Positions 5,651-7,268 of a stretch of DNA of 7,268 nucleotides are shown piece after piece. Position numbers and translations under genes: made by a program. The notes below the pieces were generated by a model that made no database searches, was not told where the DNA came from, and saw nothing but the letters and a program-made list of their open reading frames with translations. This stretch comes from Persicitalea sp038242095 (GTDB taxonomy: Bacteria; Bacteroidota; Bacteroidia; Cytophagales; Spirosomataceae), in contig JBBSSJ010000237.1 of the NCBI GenBank assembly GCA_038242095.1, positions 1-7,268 of the forward strand. The letters run 5' to 3'. Positions within the stretch are counted from its first letter, which is position 1, and the number at the start of each line of letters is the position of its first letter.

Positions 5651-6586
5651 TTATTTTTCGTTGTACCCAAACTGCCGCAACTTGTTTTCTTTGCTGCGCC
5701 AGTCGGGCTCTACTTTTACGTGTTGTTCGAGGAATACTTTTTTGCCGAAAAAGGCCTCCAAATCGTGGCGGGCCTGCGTGCCGACGCGCTTGAGCATCGA
5801 CCCTTTGTCGCCGATCAGGATTCCCTTCTGGCTCTTGCGCTCCACCATGATTTCGGCCCGGATGACGATGATATCTTCCTTTTCCTTGAATTCCGATATC
5901 ACCACCTCAGTGCTGTACGGAATTTCCTGACGGTAGTTGAGGAAGATTTTCTCCCGGACGATTTCCGAAGCGAAGAAACGCTCAGGCTTGTCGGTAAGTT
6001 CGTCCTCCGCGAAATAAGGCGGGTGAAATGGCAGCCGCGTGATGATCTCGTGAAAAAGCGTGGCCACATTGGCGTTGTACAAAGCCGAAATCGGCACGAT
6101 CGCGGCGGGTTGCAGCGCTTCCTGCCACTCGGCGGTTTTCGCGGCTACCTTATCTTCGTCGGCAAGATCGATTTTATTGATGACCAGCACGATGGGCGCA
6201 TCGGTACGTTTCAGTAATGGCAGCACGTCATGATTCTCGGGATTCTCGCCGATTTCGGTCACGAACAGCACCACGTCGGCGTCTTCCAGCGAACCCTTCA
6301 CGAAGGTCATCATGGATTCGTGCAACTTGTAAGCAGGCTTCACCACGCCGGGCGTATCGGAGTAGATCATCTGATACGGCAGGTCCTCGTAGGTGCCGTT
6401 CAGGATGCCCATGATGCGGTGGCGGGTGGTTTGGGCTTTGGAGGTAATGATGGAGAGTTTTTCCCCCACCAAAATATTCATCAGGGTAGATTTGCCCACG
6501 TTGGGCCGCCCAATGATACTCACAAAGCCCGCGCGAAAGTCCACAGCAGCAGGGACTTCGGGGATAATTTCAGTTTCTTCCGACAT
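5651..6586 (-). CDS. era: GTPase Era, 30S ribosome assembly factor
   Basis: Era binds the 3' end of 16S rRNA and acts in 30S subunit maturation, at the cytoplasmic face. The 311 residues show the complete family layout. G1 is GRPNVGKS (26-33), followed by the switch segment KAQTTRHR (50-57). G3 is DTPG (77-80), G4 NKID (137-140) and G5 ISAL (166-169). The C-terminal KH domain has the GxxG-type loop in GILIGDKGSMLKRVG (255-269) and ends with the conserved WRSKENKLRQFGY (296-308). The N-terminal extension before the G domain (about 20 residues, acidic) is longer than in E. coli Era, but the ATG at 6586 is the only plausible start. It is followed by der on the same strand. A TACCTTTG element on the minus strand (6641-6648) may be its promoter. 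All catalytic motifs are intact. Confidence 0.97.
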   Translation of the reverse strand: MSEETEIIPEVPAAVDFRAGFVSIIGRPNVGKSTLMNILVGEKLSIITSKAQTTRHRIMGILNGTYEDLPYQMIYSDTPGVVKPAYKLHESMMTFVKGSLEDADVVLFVTEIGENPENHDVLPLLKRTDAPIVLVINKIDLADEDKVAAKTAEWQEALQPAAIVPISALYNANVATLFHEIITRLPFHPPYFAEDELTDKPERFFASEIVREKIFLNYRQEIPYSTEVVISEFKEKEDIIVIRAEIMVERKSQKGILIGDKGSMLKRVGTQARHDLEAFFGKKVFLEQHVKVEPDWRSKENKLRQFGYNEK

Positions 6587-6640
6587 AGGTGATCAGGTAC
6601 CCCAAGGCACCAGAATTAACTTTTCTAAAAATATTTTTGA

Positions 6641-6648
6641 CAAAGGTA
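6641..6648 (-). promoter_or_regulatory. Weak candidate -7 element for the era-der transcript
   Basis: On the minus strand this reads TACCTTTG, a match to TAnnTTTG, 54 nt upstream of the era ATG. No TTG is present at the expected spacing upstream. It abuts the TTG of the opposing tRNA promoter, so, if real, the two promoters are divergent and overlapping. Confidence 0.3.
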
Positions 6649-6649
6649 G

Positions 6650-6679
6650 TTGTTTTTCCGGGAAGGGCCCTTATATTTG
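6650..6679 (+). promoter_or_regulatory. Bacteroidota-type promoter for the tRNA-fMet gene
   Basis: TTG (6650-6652), a 19-nt spacer, then TATATTTG (6672-6679) matches the Bacteroidota -33/-7 consensus fully. The predicted start (about 6686) is some 10 nt before the mature tRNA 5' end. The spacer contains the palindrome AAGGGCCCTT (6663-6672). Nothing weak about it suggests that the interrupted tRNA gene is unexpressed. Confidence 0.8.
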
Positions 6680-6695
6680 CACTCCAATTCAATGG

Positions 6696-6730
6696 CGCGG
6701 GATGGAGCAGTTGGTAGCTCGTTGGGCTCA
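6696..6730 (+). tRNA. Initiator tRNA-fMet, 5' exon only (interrupted by a group I intron)
   Basis: The segment folds as the first half of a tRNA. The acceptor 5' strand is CGCGGGA (6696-6702), then U8 and G9. The D-stem is GAGC (6705-6708) with GCTC (6717-6720) around AGTTGGTA. The anticodon 5' strand ends in GGG (6724-6726), followed by C32, T33, C34 and A35. Three initiator hallmarks are visible: C at position 1 (for the unpaired C1:A72), A11:U24 in the D-stem, and G29-G30-G31 for the three stacked G:C pairs. The gene then stops matching a tRNA. The next base is A where U36 of the CAU anticodon is expected, and intron sequence follows. The 3' exon should lie beyond the window, so neither pairing with the 3' half nor the amino-acid identity can be confirmed directly. 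Confidence 0.8.
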
Positions 6731-7268
6731 ATTAATTGCAAAGTTAGCGTACTCATGGACACCAAATTGAAGGGCGACATTGCAGAACAAGCAGTAACGC
6801 TTTTTGCCCTTAAACAAGGCTGGGGAGTTCTAAGGCCAGTAGGTGATAGATTACCTTATGATTTGGTTTTTGACATTGATGGGAAGTTGGTTAAAATTTA
6901 GGTAAAGAGTGCATGGTACGACTTAACCCGTCAAAACTATGTGATCGACACTAGGAGAACAAAGACCAACCGACGACGAATGATAAGAGAGGTGTACACA
7001 TCCTCAGATTTTGATTTTGCCGTCGTTTACATAGAAGAGAAACATATCTTTTACGTAATTCCTGTTGATAAGTTTGTGAGTTATGGCTCCGAGATTCACT
7101 TAGTCGAAGTCGAGAAACGTCAGCGAAAACCCAGATCAGCGGAGTTTCGTGAAGCGTGGACGCTAATTTTTAAAGGGGCTGCGTAGAGAGTAATCTTTAC
7201 GTGAATTCTGTCAAATTCGGGGAAGCCTGTTAGTGTGGTAATCCCGAGCCAAGCCCTGCGAAAGCAGG
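6731..7268 (+). ncRNA. Group I intron in tRNA-fMet (IC3-like), 3' part beyond the window
   Basis: The catalytic core is readable at the right end. P4 is TTCGGG (7216-7221) with CCCGAG (7243-7248). P5 is GCC (7225-7227) with GGT (7237-7239), joined by GAA and AAT. P6 is GCCCTGC (7253-7259), a GAAA tetraloop, then GCAGG (7264-7268), cut by the window edge. The conserved string GAGCCAAGCC (7246-7255) and the preceding CAAA (7212-7215) align closely with the Anabaena tRNA-Leu intron as I remember it, which suggests subgroup IC3. The P3 5' strand is probably within 7205-7212. P7, P3', P8 and the 3' splice site are outside. A P2-like hairpin ahead of the core holds an endonuclease reading frame in its loop. 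The 5' boundary is approximate: group I 5' exons normally end in U, and here the base after A35 is A. No internal guide sequence was identified. Confidence 0.82.
6755..7186 (+). pseudogene. PD-(D/E)XK homing endonuclease of the I-Ssp6803I type, interrupted by an in-frame TAG at codon 49
   Basis: From the ATG at 6755 the frame runs 143 codons to TAG at 7184-7186, broken only by TAG at 6899-6901. The family comprises homing endonucleases encoded in tRNA-fMet group I introns that cut the intronless anticodon region so the intron is copied in. The Synechocystis relative is about 150 residues. Visible motifs are GDIAEQ (7-12) with E11, RLPYDLVF (32-39) with D36, and after the stop VKSA (50-53) with K51. 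The expected active-site pattern is E-D-Q-x-K, so the stop falls on the Gln; CAG to TAG is one transition. The C-terminal half (residues 50-143) stays open, including DFDFAVVYIEEKHIFYVIP and the family-like FREAW (131-135). No other frameshift or stop is seen, which suggests recent loss. Sequencing error or suppression are alternatives. GC is about 42%, below the neighbours. Confidence 0.85.

Noticed and set aside
6650..6901. A longer N-terminal start for the endonuclease reading through the tRNA exon
   Set aside because: The upstream part translates the promoter and tRNA 5' half. The ATG at 6755 gives a protein that starts like the family and begins precisely at the hairpin loop.
6941..7186. 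An independent small protein from the GTG at codon 63 of the endonuclease frame
   Set aside because: It is the continuation of the same frame after the internal TAG and lacks the first two active-site positions. A restart is possible but nothing supports it.
7205..7268. Possible tmRNA, RNase P or rRNA fragment
   Set aside because: The order P4-P5-P4'-P6 with GAGCCAAGCC and a GAAA-capped P6 matches a group I intron core, and it sits just after an interrupted tRNA half.

Overview
The window looks like chromosome from a Bacteroidota bacterium, most likely a Cytophagales-type genus (inference; no 16S rRNA gene is present). Three things point there. Gene starts lack Shine-Dalgarno sequences. Upstream regions carry the Bacteroidota promoter pattern TTG - 19 nt - TAnnTTTG (clear before the Nudix gene and the tRNA). 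The housekeeping genes have the residues expected of that group. Coding GC is moderately high, except at the right end.

Layout: 1-1529 (minus) is the N-terminal 509 codons of treS (trehalose synthase), which runs off the left edge. A 334-bp divergent intergenic region (1530-1863) separates it from a YtxH/LEA-like stress protein gene (1864-2337, plus), which is closed by a good intrinsic terminator. ruvB (2522-3547, plus) follows, then an intergenic region with an imperfect inverted repeat, then a MutT-type Nudix hydrolase gene (3766-4248, plus). That gene overlaps the end of der by 14 bp, tail to tail. der (4235-5545) and era (5651-6586) are both on the minus strand in the order era-der and form a ribosome-assembly GTPase pair.

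The right end is the notable part. A strong promoter (6650-6679) drives the 5' half of an initiator tRNA-fMet gene (6696-6730), which is interrupted in the anticodon. What follows is a group I intron. Its P4, P5 and P6 core elements are readable at 7216-7268, closely resembling the core of the cyanobacterial tRNA-Leu intron as remembered. The rest of the core and the 3' exon lie beyond the window. A hairpin loop ahead of the core holds a 143-codon reading frame resembling the PD-(D/E)XK homing endonuclease I-Ssp6803I, itself from a tRNA-fMet intron in Synechocystis. This copy has an in-frame TAG at codon 49, where the family's active-site Gln of Q-x-K is expected, so it appears inactivated.

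Functionally, treS and the YtxH/LEA-like gene make a plausible osmotic or desiccation-stress pair around one regulatory region. ruvB and the Nudix gene concern DNA repair and nucleotide-pool cleaning. era and der concern 30S and 50S assembly. The intron is a separate mobile element, lower in GC (about 42% by hand count over 6781-7180). Several intergenic gaps also contain short-word direct or inverted repeats.
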